The notes below the pieces were generated by a model, which did not search any database, was not told the DNA's origin, and was given only the letters and a program-made list of their open reading frames with translations. DNA of 64,000 nucleotides from NCBI GenBank assembly GCA_032716605.1, contig CM064571.1:10670405-10734404 (forward strand), written 5' to 3'. The position numbers and the translations under genes were made by a program. Positions 32,247 to 43,049 of the stretch are shown one piece after another; within the stretch, counting starts at the first letter, position 1, and each line of letters starts with the position of its first letter. This DNA is from Paralithodes platypus. Lineage: Eukaryota; Arthropoda; Malacostraca; Decapoda; Lithodidae.

Positions 32247-32737
32247 GGTGCCGAGTCAGGAGTGGGAATGGGAATGTTGTGGCCAGCCCTGCCCTTTTGT
32301 AGTTCCCAGATTCCAACCAAGACCTACGTGGTTGACAAAGACTGTCTTTGTCTGTGTTTGGACAGACGGGGTGTGCCTACGATTGTCCGGAAACGGTCCA
32401 CGTAAGTCCTACAAACTCACAAGACGTACGGCCTCAGCTACGCAGGTCTTGTGGGGGCGTGGCCATGGGCGTGGCCTGTGTTCCCGCAAATCGGGCAGCC
32501 CAGGCGGACTAACGGGGACATGCTTACGCAAGTCGCAAGCACGTACGTAGTTCCATACGACTACATTACGTCTGACGTAACACTGGCCCCGTCACGGTAC
32601 GTATGTCGGGAAGTGCAATAGTCATAGTCTATACGGGCGTACACGGCCGGACTACGCCCGTCAGAACACAAAATTGGCGATCACGCCTGACGGGAGCATA
32701 CGGGAGCGATATACGTGAATGTGTGACCCCAGCATTA

Positions 32738-32816
32738 GGTTGAGTCGTCTGCGTATGAATGGATGGGAATTAAGGTACAGTTAAGGAGATCATTTATAAA
32801 AATTAGAAAGAGAATA
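32738..32816 (-). pseudogene. LINE fragment, YADD-box segment displaced by Harbinger
   Basis: Minus strand reads LIFINDLLNCTLIPIHSYAD then DST, i.e. RT sequence ending in the catalytic YADD box. The remainder is at 26628-27561. The Harbinger TTA target lies just after it. Confidence 0.8.
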
Positions 32817-33198
32817 AGAGATGTTCAAATCTGGTTAAGCAGTTATATTTATTGATGAGGTTAGGTAGAGTAAATAGAGTAGGATGTTACACACTATAAT
32901 CACCTTCCGCACTGGTGTATATGGTAAAATCTTAAAATTCGAGAATTGTGGACTAACTTATTTAGCTGTGATGGAAATTATGTGAGTCGATGGATTTTTG
33001 GCTTATTTGGATTTTAATCTCGATTTCACTTTTAGTTAAGTATTGTGTATTATTACTTCACTTAACACTAAAACACATACAGTATATATCGAGTCGTTAT
33101 CTATGGACTCGAGTTACTAAACACTGGTGATGATTTATTTCAAAATAAGGGAATTTTGGACTCTAACTTTTTTATCACTGGTCGGAATTATGGAAGAG
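32817..33198 (-). repeat. Second LTR copy of the B family, right piece
   Basis: Resumes LTR-B sequence (GCACTGGTGTATATGG, CTTATTTGGATTTTAATCTC, TATCACTGGTCGGAATTATG), matching the 207-bp units at 22797-23210. Interrupted at 33199 by a TTAA element. Confidence 0.65.
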
Positions 33199-33202
33199 TT
33201 AA

Positions 33203-33690
33203 CACTCAAGCCACGGTGACCGTCATATGACGGCGAGAGATAAATGGACTATCCTCCGGTACCCGTCATATTACAGGAGGCATTCTGAGCACATTAGGGG
33301 CTCTGAGAGAGAGTCCGCGCGTTGGGAGGACGATAGGCGAGCTCTGACCGAACGGCACCATCACTGGGTCGGTTGTGAGAGTAGTGAGACCACCGCCGCC
33401 TCCCTACACACACGGCCTCGCGAGATCAGGAAAAAACTGAGGAAATGACCTTATTTAGGGTATTTTCACCTCTGGTTGCGCGATCGCTACAGGATAACCC
33501 GTGGTCGTAGAAGGATGATTCAGGTGTCATTGGAAAGCTCTAATATCGCCCTTTCACGGATATATAATTGTATTACGCTCTGGCTCTTGTTTGTTTATGC
33601 ATGACAAAGAGCATGGAATGAAGCTCGTTTTCGGTAAATATGCCCGCCTGGCAGGTAGTCGATGTTACAAACGGCCCCGTTTTGGGGGGG
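33203..33690 (+). mobile_element. Diverged family A-like TTAA element, copy 5
   Basis: Follows TTAA 33199-33202. Its middle (GTGTCATTGGAAAGCTCTAA, then CCCTTTCACGGATA, GTTTATGCATGA) matches family A (GTGTCATTCGAAAGCTCTG...) and copy 4 at 56368. The right terminus is not recognisable; LTR-like sequence (CGGCTTATTTGTATTTTAAT) returns at about 33707. Confidence 0.55.
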
Positions 33691-34104
33691 ATAATACATG
33701 CTCAATTTCGGCTTATTTGTATTTTAATCTCGAATTCTTCTTAAAGTCTGTCGTGAATCCTGGTATAGATACCGTAGTTTGAATTTCCCGGGTTCACGAC
33801 AGCTGGTTCCTTTTTGTTTATACGCATTACTTTATTTATCTTTGTGGATAAATATTACTGTGGTTGCACCAATTATATCTTAGTTTATTTTCCCTTATTA
33901 TTTAATCACGGGGGACGATATAAAAACCTTAAATATATTTTATATTGTCACGACAAAAGGGAATCTCACACACACTTTACACAGACTTGTTCCCGCCAAG
34001 ACAGACCGCCAGCTGCTGCCACATAACACCAAAAGTTACCTGATATTCGCCTCCCATCATGTCCATCACCTAACCTACACTCTTTGCATCACAGCTAAGT
34101 TCCT
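33691..34104. other. LTR-B-like remainder, no gene
   Basis: CGGCTTATTTGTATTTTAAT near 33707 links it to LTR B. A short inverted pair (GTCGTGAATCC / GGGTTCACGAC, about 33747-33800) is present. No coding sequence. Confidence 0.45.
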
Positions 34105-34108
34105 TTAA

Positions 34109-34588
34109 CCCTTATTTAGCGGCGAGCAACATAAGTCGAGTTAAATGAAGCTGGACTATGTGGCGGCGCTCGACATAACTCGAGTGGCAATTTCAGCACG
34201 TAATGTGGCTGAGAGAGAGAGACAAGTGGTGGTAGGAGACTAGCGAGCGTATGACTGCTCCAGACCACCGCGGCGAACCTACTGACACAAATCTCAGCTC
34301 CCTCCTCCCTCTCTCACTCGCTACATACTCAATTATGTACTGAAAGTACCGAATTACCTGCTTTTTGCACTCGCGTTGCACGGTTATTGCAAGAAAACTA
34401 TCCATCATACAAGGATCGTTATGGTGTCATTCGAAAGCTCTGTTTATGCCCTTTCAGGGATAGGTACTTGTTTTACGTTCTGGGTCTTATTTAGGCATGA
34501 AAATGATCACGTAAACAGCCCTATTTTGGCTAAAAACACCCCGCTGTGCGGTACACATAAATAAACCGCATAGGCCGCTCGTAAGGTG
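34109..34588 (+). mobile_element. TTAA MITE family 'A', copy 3
   Basis: 480 bp, flanked by TTAA 34105-34108 and 34589-34592. Nearly identical to 6253-6731. Starts CCCTTATTTAGCGGCGAGC and ends GCTCGTAAGGTG. Non-coding. Confidence 0.9.
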
Positions 34589-34817
34589 TTAATACTAGAA
34601 GTACTTCATAGATATTACTGGGACTACCACAGATAGCCTACATATACATTTTAACACGTAAATCAACCGCCGACCGGTATCATTTTATAGCCTAGGCCAA
34701 TTCATCTTCCCAGGTTTAGTTATTTAATTTATATCCGTTGCTCCTCTACCCCCTAGGAATAATAAGCAGGATATAATTGGTGCCGTGTGACCAGGATTCT
34801 GGGCCACCTGTTATATA

Positions 34818-35223
34818 TTGATAAGAATTAGGGGGGTGTTAGGCCTGACTTGTCTGCCTTTGTGTAGAGCTGGGCGATCCAGTGGACAAATGTCGAGGGG
34901 CGCACCGGGGAAAGCGGCAAGGGCAGGGGGCGTCGTCCAAGAGTTTGAGCCATCGTCCGGTGGTTACCCTGTGCCCTTGAGAAAGGTGGCCCTCTTCGGC
35001 CATTCGTATGTCCGGGATTTTCCGCTGGACCATCCAATGCAGTGCCCTTCTTTTTTTGTTACGCAGATATATAGACCAGGGGCAAGGGTGGACACTGTCA
35101 GGCAGACCTCGGCCTGGGTTAGATGCGCCAGGGAGCCGGAAGGTATTAGATAGGCTACTGGACAGAGCGCGTGACTTCTTTGAGAAGAAGGACAGGGCCG
35201 AGGAGGAGCAGTCGACACAATAG
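34818..35223 (+). pseudogene. Unrecognised coding-like fragment (GHSYVRDF motif)
   Basis: A 111-codon frame reads VPLRKVALFGHSYVRDFPLD and then FFVTQIYRPGARVDTVR. After a frame change near 35140 it continues LDRLLDRARDFFEKKDRAEE to 35223. The GHSYVR block resembles the SGNH-like segment of some metazoan retroelement proteins, from memory. No intact domain; function not assigned. Confidence 0.3.
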
Positions 35224-35580
35224 GCTAGATCTCAAGACTACGACGACGGCTGCGGCAGTTCCTCCTTCAGAGGAGTCTTGATCCTTCTTTCTCATTCTTT
35301 TCCTTTCTTGTTCAGGCATTAACTTTGTAATTTGTTAAAATTTAATATAGCCTAGTAAAGTAAAATATTGTAGAGTAATATGATATATGCAAATTTCCTT
35401 TTTTTTATCATTTGTAAACTCACAGGGGGCACACGATCTGCATGCTTCAATTTGCTTGGATGCTGTCGTCATCAATGTAAGTAGGTTAGCCTAGGCTTAG
35501 AATAGATTAGAATAGGTTAGCCTGCAGTGACGATTAGAATTGTTGTTCCTTAAGCTTTAGTTACCGTAAATTTGTTAAGA

Positions 35581-35958
35581 ATGGAGGAGAAAATAAAGTC
35601 ATTGCGGCGGTTCAGGGCCGCCAAGAAGGGAGGGATTACTAAGCTTACCTCTAATCTGTCTGATTTTATTGAACATGCTGCTACACTGCATGATGTAAGG
35701 GGTGTGGAAATCACTGTAGAAAAGGCCCTAGCTGATATCGAGTAGTATAACGTAGAGTTGTATAGCTTATATTCAGATGATCAGTTAGAAGAGGAGATGG
35801 TGAAAGATATGCAGTATGTTAATCAAGTAAACAGTCAGTTAGCTGAGTTGGATAGTGCTCTCCAGACAACCACTACTGGTAGATCTCATGATAGCGCAGC
35901 AAGTAGGAAACAGAAGGGTATTAAGTTAAACAAGTGCCCCTCTTACAGGATACCGTAC
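35581..35958 (+). pseudogene. Possible BEL/Pao-type gag N-terminus, cut by element C
   Basis: ATG 35581 gives MEEKIKSLRRFRAAKKGGIT then LTSNLSDFIEHAATLHDVRG, a helical Lys/Leu-rich start. One TAG (about 35743) interrupts it, and YSDDQLEEEMVKDMQYVNQV follows. The pattern (basic start, helix, acidic helix) recalls BEL/Pao gag. The frame is cut at 35959 by the LTR of element C, and its continuation was not found. Confidence 0.3.
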
Positions 35959-37666
35959 TGTGACGCCTCCCGGCGTTAACAGAATGGTTGCGTGAGGCAT
36001 TGCAGCTCGCTAGCGCTCGCCAGGATGGGGGGATGGGCTACAGTTGTCCTAGAATGATCTGCTTTATTTTATTAGTGTCGTGTTGCCACAGACAGTCTAG
36101 AAATGGTCTTTGTTTTGGTCTGTGACTGCGCCTTGTATTTTATATTCGCTATAATATAAATGTTGCTTGTGTGGGAGGCGAGCGAGAGAGGGTGAGGGAG
36201 TACACCTGGCAGCGGGGGTGAGCTATGACGCGGCTCGCTTGGGCGCTGACGGCGTTGGCGGCCGGGTGGTCAACTAGTCCCTTCCCGTCGCTGCCTCATG
36301 TTCTTTACCAGCTCAGAGCTTGCCTGACACGCGTATCGTCTACATCCTTTGCAATTCTGTCCCCCATACTCGCCACTTTGCATACTATTTCTCTCTCGAC
36401 TTCTCCTTTCTCATTCTCTAATCTTTATTAAACTCAACATCCCTTCTGGTTTCAGCATAGACGTTCACCGTCGGCCAGTCGTATTGTACGCGAAGCTCTC
36501 AGATATTTCCATGTATTAGATTAAGGAGGTATTATGCTTTATTGAGGGTTTGGAGAGACGGACTTTTCCGTATGTGTCCTCTCTCGGGAAGGTTGTAGAC
36601 CGGTATATGTCTCCCTGGCAAGGTGTTGAGTGATTCTGCTTGGTTATCTAAAGCTAGACTGGGGGTAAGGTTACTGTGTCGTTGTCTCCGATGTGTGCAG
36701 TATTATCTAAGCCCTGCACGACATCGACAGGTACTGTGGGAGCCTAAGTTGTCTTCGGGTGGGTTTACTTTGCGAGCACAGCGCTGTGGTGTGAGAGGGC
36801 CATAGCCTATCCCTCACAACATAGTGCTGCCTCTTTGTGTTGACTTCTGAGGGATCGCCATGATAGAACTAGGTACTAGAGACCTAGATTTATCAAGAGA
36901 GCATCCCCGTCATATAACGTAATCTTCATTATACCACCTTCGGACAACGTTAGGCTACGAGCCGCATGCTCGCCCATTGTTGCCCTGCCTTGATACCCCA
37001 GCTAGACTTTATTAACTGAGCAGACACTTGTTAGAGATAAGCCCCCATTATTATATGTATGCAACATTATTATTCACTGCACTTTTGAGCCGAGGTTGTT
37101 GTTGAGTTGCACAACCCTAGTAGGCTGTTGCGTTGTGTCACGAAGCATTTCTTTAGTTGTCGAGCATTACTACCTTTGCGCAGTCTTTATTATTCGCCTG
37201 CCTATTATTACTATATGTCCTAGTATTTATTGTGACCCGTATTCTGCATTATAATTGTTCAAGATTCTTTACGAACATCTTCCCAGCATCAGACTTATTT
37301 CAGAAGTTTCCAGTTGATGTTGCAGGACTAGCATTGCACTTTCTTTAATACAGGAGTGCCAGTTATTTGAGTATCTACCGTAACGTTAATTAATCCCGTT
37401 AACTATCTTTTCTTTGTGTAACCTAATCGAGTAATCTTTTACTGTTTGAGAATAGGCTGTTTCATCGAGCGTCAGCCTAGTGTGTGTGCACCAGTTACCG
37501 AGTCATAGGATACCTCGTTGTCCAGGCACGACTCAGGGCGGTAATGGTGTTTTGTTTTCCAGTGTTTAAGGCAGGGGTTGGACCTAGTGTTACCGTTGTT
37601 GCATTTTTGCCATTATCTAGTCCAATGTTGAAGAGCCCTGTGTCTTTGAGAAGCTGGATCGTAACA
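35959..37666 (+). repeat. 5' LTR of element C
   Basis: 1708 bp, TG...CA ends. Related to LTR A in blocks (AGAATG...GTCTTTGTTTT; TATCAAGAGAGC; AGCATCAGACTT). The first 830 bp recur at 42199-43028. Confidence 0.9.
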
Positions 37667-37668
37667 AA

Positions 37669-37686
37669 TGGCGACCTAGCTCAGGA
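37669..37686 (+). promoter_or_regulatory. Primer-binding site of element C
   Basis: TGGCGACCTAGCTCAGGA starts two bases after the LTR, the same spacing as in element A. Single copy here. Confidence 0.6.
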
Positions 37687-37871
37687 TCTTGTGAACTAAG
37701 AGATTATTGCAGGATTGTTGTGGTCATTTATTTTATTGAGGAATATAGTGGGCACGTTAATTTTTTTTTGGCAAAGTAGTATAGCACTTGAGAGTCTTCA
37801 GACATTTTTGGCAAGTGAATAGTGCTACATAAGAGTTTGGGGTACTTCTTTTCTGAATATTGTGGTGAGAA

Positions 37872-40115
37872 ATGTTTGTGAGCATCATGTCTTATACCGG
37901 GTCAGAGGAGAATGGAGACACAGTACGTAATGTCGAAACTGAGGAACAGCAGCATGATGAAAGGGTTAATCGGGTGAACTGTGAGGAGGATGCTAGGATA
38001 TTTTTGCAATGGCCTGTTACTGCCGAGCGGTTGGAGGGTATGGATCGGTACGGTCTTCAATGCCTGGCCACAGCTATCGGTCATGCGGTTACTAGCAGTA
38101 TGACCAAGGATAACTTGATAACGTGTGTACTGGGCAGGGTGACTGGTGAGCGAGATGGGTTGAGTGCTCAGAGCCCTTCGGCCATGCTTCCCCTACACTC
38201 GACTCCCAGCCATCCCAGTAGTTTGCCGACCCCGGGTACGCTTCCGCAGTTGGGTGGTGACTGGCAGGGTCGGTTGCCCCTGGGGGGACCACCGGTAATT
38301 TCAAACATTGTAGCACCTTCACCTCCTCAAGGGTTATCTCCAGAATTATTGCTTCAGCTCGAATTAGCTAAGATCGAAGAGAGAAAGGCTATCAGGGCGG
38401 GTGAGCAGCAATTAGAATAAGCCAAGATAGAAGAGAGAAAAACTATCAGTCAGCAGCACATAGAGCTAGCAAAAATCCAAGCTGATTTAGAGTCGACTAG
38501 GTACTGTGCCGACATGGACGTAGAGAAGTTGCGAGAAGAGACAACGGGACAGCGACTTGGGGCTGGTAACCGTGTTCATGAGCAGTCTCTCTCGCACTTA
38601 TTGAAACTGGTTCCGGTGTTTGATGAGAGTGGTGTAACAGAATTTTTCACACGATTCGAGAAGAAGTGCCAGATCCACCAGTGGCCTGGGGAGAAGTGGG
38701 CAGCCCTTGTTTCCTCTAGACTTGTGGGCAAGGGACTCAGGGCTTATGATGCATTGCCGATAGAGTCGTGTATTATCTACGAGGAACTCAAGGAGGCTGT
38801 CCTGAGAGCATACGAACTACAACCAGAGACGTACAGGTAGAAGTTCCGGGGTGTTACCAAGGGTCGGGAGAGCACCTTTTTGGAGCATGCCCGGGAGCTG
38901 TCCGATGCTCTTGGGAATTGGCTGAGGTCGGAGAAAGCTACTACGTTTGACGACATTAAACAGTTGGTGCTTTTAGAGCAGTTTTTCAAATGCACGGGCG
39001 GCGACCTGACGTTAAACCTTAAAGAAAAGCAACCAAAAACTCTACAGGAGGCAGCTGAGATGGCTGACCTCCGGCTATCACTAATTCGTGGGTGCGGGTC
39101 TGCCCAGCGTAGTGAGGCAGGTAACAAGGGGCGTGACGCCCCACCCCCCCGAGTTAGTGATATACCTTATGCAAACAAGTACAAGAGCCATGATACCAAG
39201 ACTGACCACAAGACTAGCACCGTCCCATTTAAGAAGGGGCCGGGCCCCTCCCAGTACCAAGGGAAGCCCAAAGGGGAGTTGGAGAGTTATCATTGTCATA
39301 AAAAGGGGCACTTTGCAAGAGTCTGTCCTAGCAAACCACCTACAGCAGCTGTGTCTTTGGCCTGCAACATTGGTGTGTCTCCGAAGTCATCTGAGTTTGC
39401 CCGGGGCAGTTCGTCAGAGGCTGAGGCACAGCCAATGCAGAAGCACCTGGGAGGCTCGAACCCTGCTCAGAATGTTTTTTGCGACCATAGAGGGCGGGGT
39501 TGCGTGATGTGGGCGGGGCGCAAGCATGGAGTAGAGGTCTTGCGTGATACAGGTGACTCCCAGACTCTGATGAAAAACTTGACTGGCTACCCTATAAACG
39601 CGGCTCGGGTGGTGGTGGTGCAGGGTATTAATGCAACTCGGTCATACCCGCTGGTGCGGTTGGAGTTGGAGGTGGATGGTGTGGGACGTGAATTGGATGT
39701 CGGGATTGTGGAGAAACTGCCAGTGGAGGGCGTCGACCTTCTTCTCGGCAACGACTTTGCAATGCCCGCTTCTGAGGTTCTACCCTTAGTCGTTGCCGAC
39801 AGGCCGGCCGACGTGAGTAGGGAAGAGCAAGAGTGGGTCGAGCAGTGCCAGACACAACCCATGGCGTGTGTTGTCACCCGAGCTCGGGCAGCTAAAGTGT
39901 CACAGCCTAGTCCTCCGTCTTCAGACCAGCGGAGGAACGATCAACAGGAGGAGGCTAAAGCTGGAGTTGGTTTTAAGAGTTTTGACTCGGCGGCTCTCCT
40001 GGGTGATTCAGTATTAGCACCATTACTTAATTCTGGAGTAGCCCCTGGGCCTGTCATCGAGAGTGACGAGGCTGGGCATGACGAGTCTCCACGACAGCAA
40101 CGTTATGTACATTGA
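37872..40115 (+). pseudogene. Element C gag-protease, one frame with two nonsense codons
   Basis: A start codon at the beginning of MFVSIMSYTGSEENGD opens a single frame to TGA 40113, broken only by TAA 38418-38420 and TAG 38838-38840 (the latter TTG in element A). N-terminal region with EEDARIF and GMDRYGLQCLATAIG; coiled-coil-like KIEERK repeats; capsid block (DESGVTEFFTRFEKKC; LRAYELQPETYR). The zinc knuckle is damaged (SYHCHKKGHFARVC, first Cys missing). Protease site LRDTGDSQT has Asp in place of the usual Ala after DTG, followed by LLLGNDF. Better preserved than element A but not translatable. Confidence 0.82.
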
Positions 40116-41040
40116 GAGAGACAGAGGGAGCAGCCCAGTATCGGGGAAGGTCATGCATTGCTCCGGGAGCAGTTAGATCGCTTGGCACCCTCAGATATAC
40201 GTCGGTTGCAACTAGAGGACCCTGAGCTCCAAACGTGTGCTAATGGAGCTGTAGAGCTCGACGAGGACGGCGATGCACAGCCAGGAGATTTCTTTTATTT
40301 AGAAGGCATCCTCTATAGGCGTTTTCAAGACCCTAAACGTAGTTGGCAAGAGGGGTCCGGAGTTGTGGACCAGTTGGTGGTGCCACGGGAGTGCAGGGAT
40401 AGCCTACTGAGGTTGGCGCATGACATACCACTGGCAGGACATCTAGGGGTGAGAAAAACGGTGACATTTTTTTTTGGTGGCCGGGGTTGAAGGGGCAGGT
40501 GGTAACCTGGATAGCAAGGTGTCATACGTGCCAGAGGGTTGGAAAACCTAACCAAACAATTCCGAGAGCCCCGTTGCACCCCATTCCTGTCAGTGGACCG
40601 CCCTTCAGTAAGGTCATCATTGATATGGTCGGACCCCTACCCCCTACTAGTGCCGGTAATAAATTTCTAGTAGCTATCATGGATGTGGCCACTTGTTATC
40701 CTGATGCATATCCAATGAGAAATGCAGTCGGACCAAGGTTCTAGTGTTACATCTAATCTGTTCAAACAAACTATGATTCAGCATGGCATCAGCACTGTCG
40801 TCTCTTCTGCGTATCACCCGGAGAGTCAAGGGGTGTTGGAGAGGTGGCACGCCACGCTGAAAAGCATGCTTCGATGTTACTGCGCAGAGAATGGAAAGGA
40901 TTGGGACCTTGGTCTGCCGTATGTTTTGTTCGCGGCAAGAGAAGTACCTGGAGAGAGTCTCGGTTTCAGTCCGAATGAGCTTGTTTTTGGGCATCAGGTG
41001 AGGGGTCCTCTCCACATGGTGAAGGAGATGTGGGAGGGCA
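40116..41040 (+). pseudogene. Element C integrase, placed upstream of RT
   Basis: After the 40113 stop the same frame continues: EDPELQTCANG, DFFYLEGILYRRF, and an HHCC zinc domain (LAHDIPLAGHLGVRKT). A T run at about 40467-40475 shifts the frame into WIARCHTCQRVGKPN. The rve core has Asp in KVIIDMVGPLP, then a deletion of about 20 residues after YPMRNA with a frame change, Asp in QSDQGSSVTS, and Glu in HPESQGVLERWH. It ends with LGFSPNELVFGHQVRGPLH. The C-terminal GPY/F-type domain is absent. In standard gypsy elements integrase follows RNase H; here it precedes RT. Confidence 0.82.
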
Positions 41041-41700
41041 CTAGGCATATTGTTCTGCGAGATAAGTTGCAACCTCTTGTTCCTGAGCGACAAGAGGAGT
41101 TGTTTACTAGGCTGTGGCAGTCCGTCCGCATTTTTGTTGCTTCTCCAGGCCTGATGTACGGGGTAGAATCCGACACGGAGGCTGGAGACAGTGCAAGGCT
41201 CGAGTTGGTTCCCTACCGTGTGAATCCTGCTCGACAGCCTGTTGTGAAGGCGGAGCTGGACGGCATATGGAGAGGGGGTCTGAGGGATGAGTGATATCGT
41301 GAGTGGTCGTTGCCAGTGGCTTTGCAACCTGAGTTTGGTGGCAGAGTCCGTGTGTATGTTGATTGCAAGAGTGTGGAAGCATTACCCCTGATAGACGCCT
41401 ATCCATTACCCAGAGTTGACGACACCGTAGACCGCTTCGGGGCTGCCTCGCTCATCACGAAGGTAGAACTAGTGAAGGGTTATTGGCAGGCCCCGTTGCC
41501 GGAAAGAGCGAAGAGAAGTGCCAGTCTTGCGATGAACTGGACAGTTTATCAGTGTCAGGTGTTGTTGTGCTGCCGGAACACAAGTTGGATGTGTGGCATG
41601 CTAAGGGCACTGATAATGTTTTGGCTTTGTTTGCAGGAGAACCCTCGCTGCTCAGTCAGTGTCTGTCGCGGGTGGAGGATCCGGGGTAGGCTACCACATT
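41041..41700 (+). pseudogene. Element C RT N-terminus joined to RNase H tail
   Basis: Pre-RT segment (LFTRLWQSVRIFVASPGLMY; LVPYRVNPARQPVVKAEL), TGA at 41292-41294, then RVYVDCKSVEALPLIDAYPL, PRVDDTVDRFGAASLITKVE and LVKGYWQAPLPERAKRSASL. The LDL of motif A reads VEL. The RT palm, YxDD box and most of RNase H are missing. From about 41570 an RNase H end (LPEHKLDVWHAKGTDNV) appears in another frame. The junction is the same as in element A at about 11370-11430. Confidence 0.8.
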
Positions 41701-42198
41701 ATGTTGGTATAGCCTCCTGTCTTGGCTCGCGGTGTATTTTTGCGCTGGTGCTTGTTGGCTCGCGTGTGTAGCATGAGCGTAGGGTCGCAGGGCAGGAGTT
41801 GTTGGCTTTGATTAGAAGAAAGTTAGGCTACATCTATAGTATCCGCCAAAAACAACATTAAAATAAAATATGAAAAATTAAATAAAAACTCTTTCTTTTA
41901 ATAATTAATTTTAAGATAATATTGTAGCTGAGTACTGAGTGCAGATGTTTTCCCTCAGTAGGCTGTGCTTCTTAAAGCTCGCTCTGGGAGCACAATGTTA
42001 TGAATTAATGTATTATATTTGGGAAGGGTGATAAGATTTTTTTTATATAAAAATTTTGTATTTTTTGTTTGAGGAGACTGAGCTTGCATTCCATGAGTGG
42101 CAGAGTGGTTAGGAGTGGCAGATTCTAGCGACATTCTGTCTGTTCAGATATGGGCCCATGGTTGAGTGTCCCATATCTTGGGGGGGGGGGGGGGGGAG
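41701..42198 (+). other. Element C 3' non-coding region with poly(G) polypurine tract
   Basis: AT-rich, alignable with 11573-11927. Ends CATATCTT followed by 18 purines, mostly G (42181-42198), directly before the 3' LTR. Confidence 0.75.
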
Positions 42199-43028
42199 GT
42201 GACGCCTCCCGGCGTTAACAGAATGGTTGCGTGGGGCATTGCAGCTCGCTAGCGCTCGCCAGGATGGGGGGATGGGCTACAGTTGTCCTAGAATGATCTG
42301 CTTTATTTTATTAGTGTCGTGTTGCCACAGACAGTCTAGAAATGGTCTTTGTTTTGGTCTGTGACTGCGCCTTGTATTTTATATTCGCTATAATATAAAT
42401 GTTGCTTGTGTGGGAGGCGAGCGAGAGAGGGTGAGGGAGTACACCTGGCAGCGGGGGTGAGCTATGACGCGGCTCGCTTGGGCGCTGACGGCGTTGGCGG
42501 CCGGGTGGTCAACTAGTCCCTTCCCGTCGCTGCCTCATGTTCTTTACCAGCTCAGAGCTTGCCTGACACGCGTATCGTCTACATCCTTTGCAATTCTGTC
42601 CCCCATACTCGCCACTTTGCATACTATTTCTCTCTCTCGACTTCTCCTTTCTCATTCTCTAATCTTTATTAAACTCAACATCCCTTCTGGTTTCAGCATA
42701 GACGTTCACCGTCGGCCAGTCGTATTGTACGTGAAGCTCTCAGATATTTCCATGTATTAGATTAAGGAGGTATTATGCTTTATTGAGGGTTTGGAGAGAC
42801 GGACTTTTCCGTATGTGTCCTCTCTCGGGAAGGTTGTAGACCGGTATATGTCTCCCTGGCAAGGTGTTGAGTGATTCTGCTTGGTTATCTAAAGCTAGAC
42901 TGGGGGTAAGGTTACTGTGTCGTTGTCTCCGATGTGTGCAGTGTTATCTAAGCCCTGCACGACATCGACAGGTACTGTGGGAGCCTAAGTTGTCTTCGGG
43001 TGGGTTTACTTTGCGAGCACAGCGCTGT
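42199..43028 (+). repeat. 3' LTR of element C, truncated
   Basis: Matches 35959 onward with few differences (for example GTGAGGC versus GTGGGGC, one extra TC). It stops after CACAGCGCTGTG; unrelated sequence of the transposase-like unit begins at 43029. The missing half is not found on the other side of that unit. Confidence 0.88.
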
Positions 43029-43049
43029 GCCCTCCCCAACTCCCCCCCA

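Larger units (their letters stand above)
27565..32734. mobile_element. PIF/Harbinger element, two genes, copy 1
   Basis: Exact flanks: TTA at 27562-27564 and 32735-32737 (the 3-bp target duplication typical of this superfamily). TIRs are TGCTGGGGTCACACATTCAC... at 27565 and its complement ending at 32734, at least 30 bp. It contains a MADF-type gene on plus (28267-30320) and a Harbinger nuclease gene on minus (30895-32246), converging tail to tail. Both genes carry inactivating lesions. Copy 2 is at 58380-60574. Confidence 0.95.
35959..43028 (+). mobile_element. LTR retrotransposon C (Gmr1-like gypsy), 3' LTR truncated
   Basis: 5' LTR 35959-37666 (TGTGACGCCTCCCGG...GTAACA), PBS at 37669, gag-protease-integrase-partial RT, G-rich polypurine tract, and a 3' LTR that stops after 830 of about 1708 bp. 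Same domain plan, same PBS type and same pol deletion junction as element A, but the LTR sequence differs strongly. The LTR pair is near-identical over the shared 830 bp, so insertion was recent. Confidence 0.88.
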
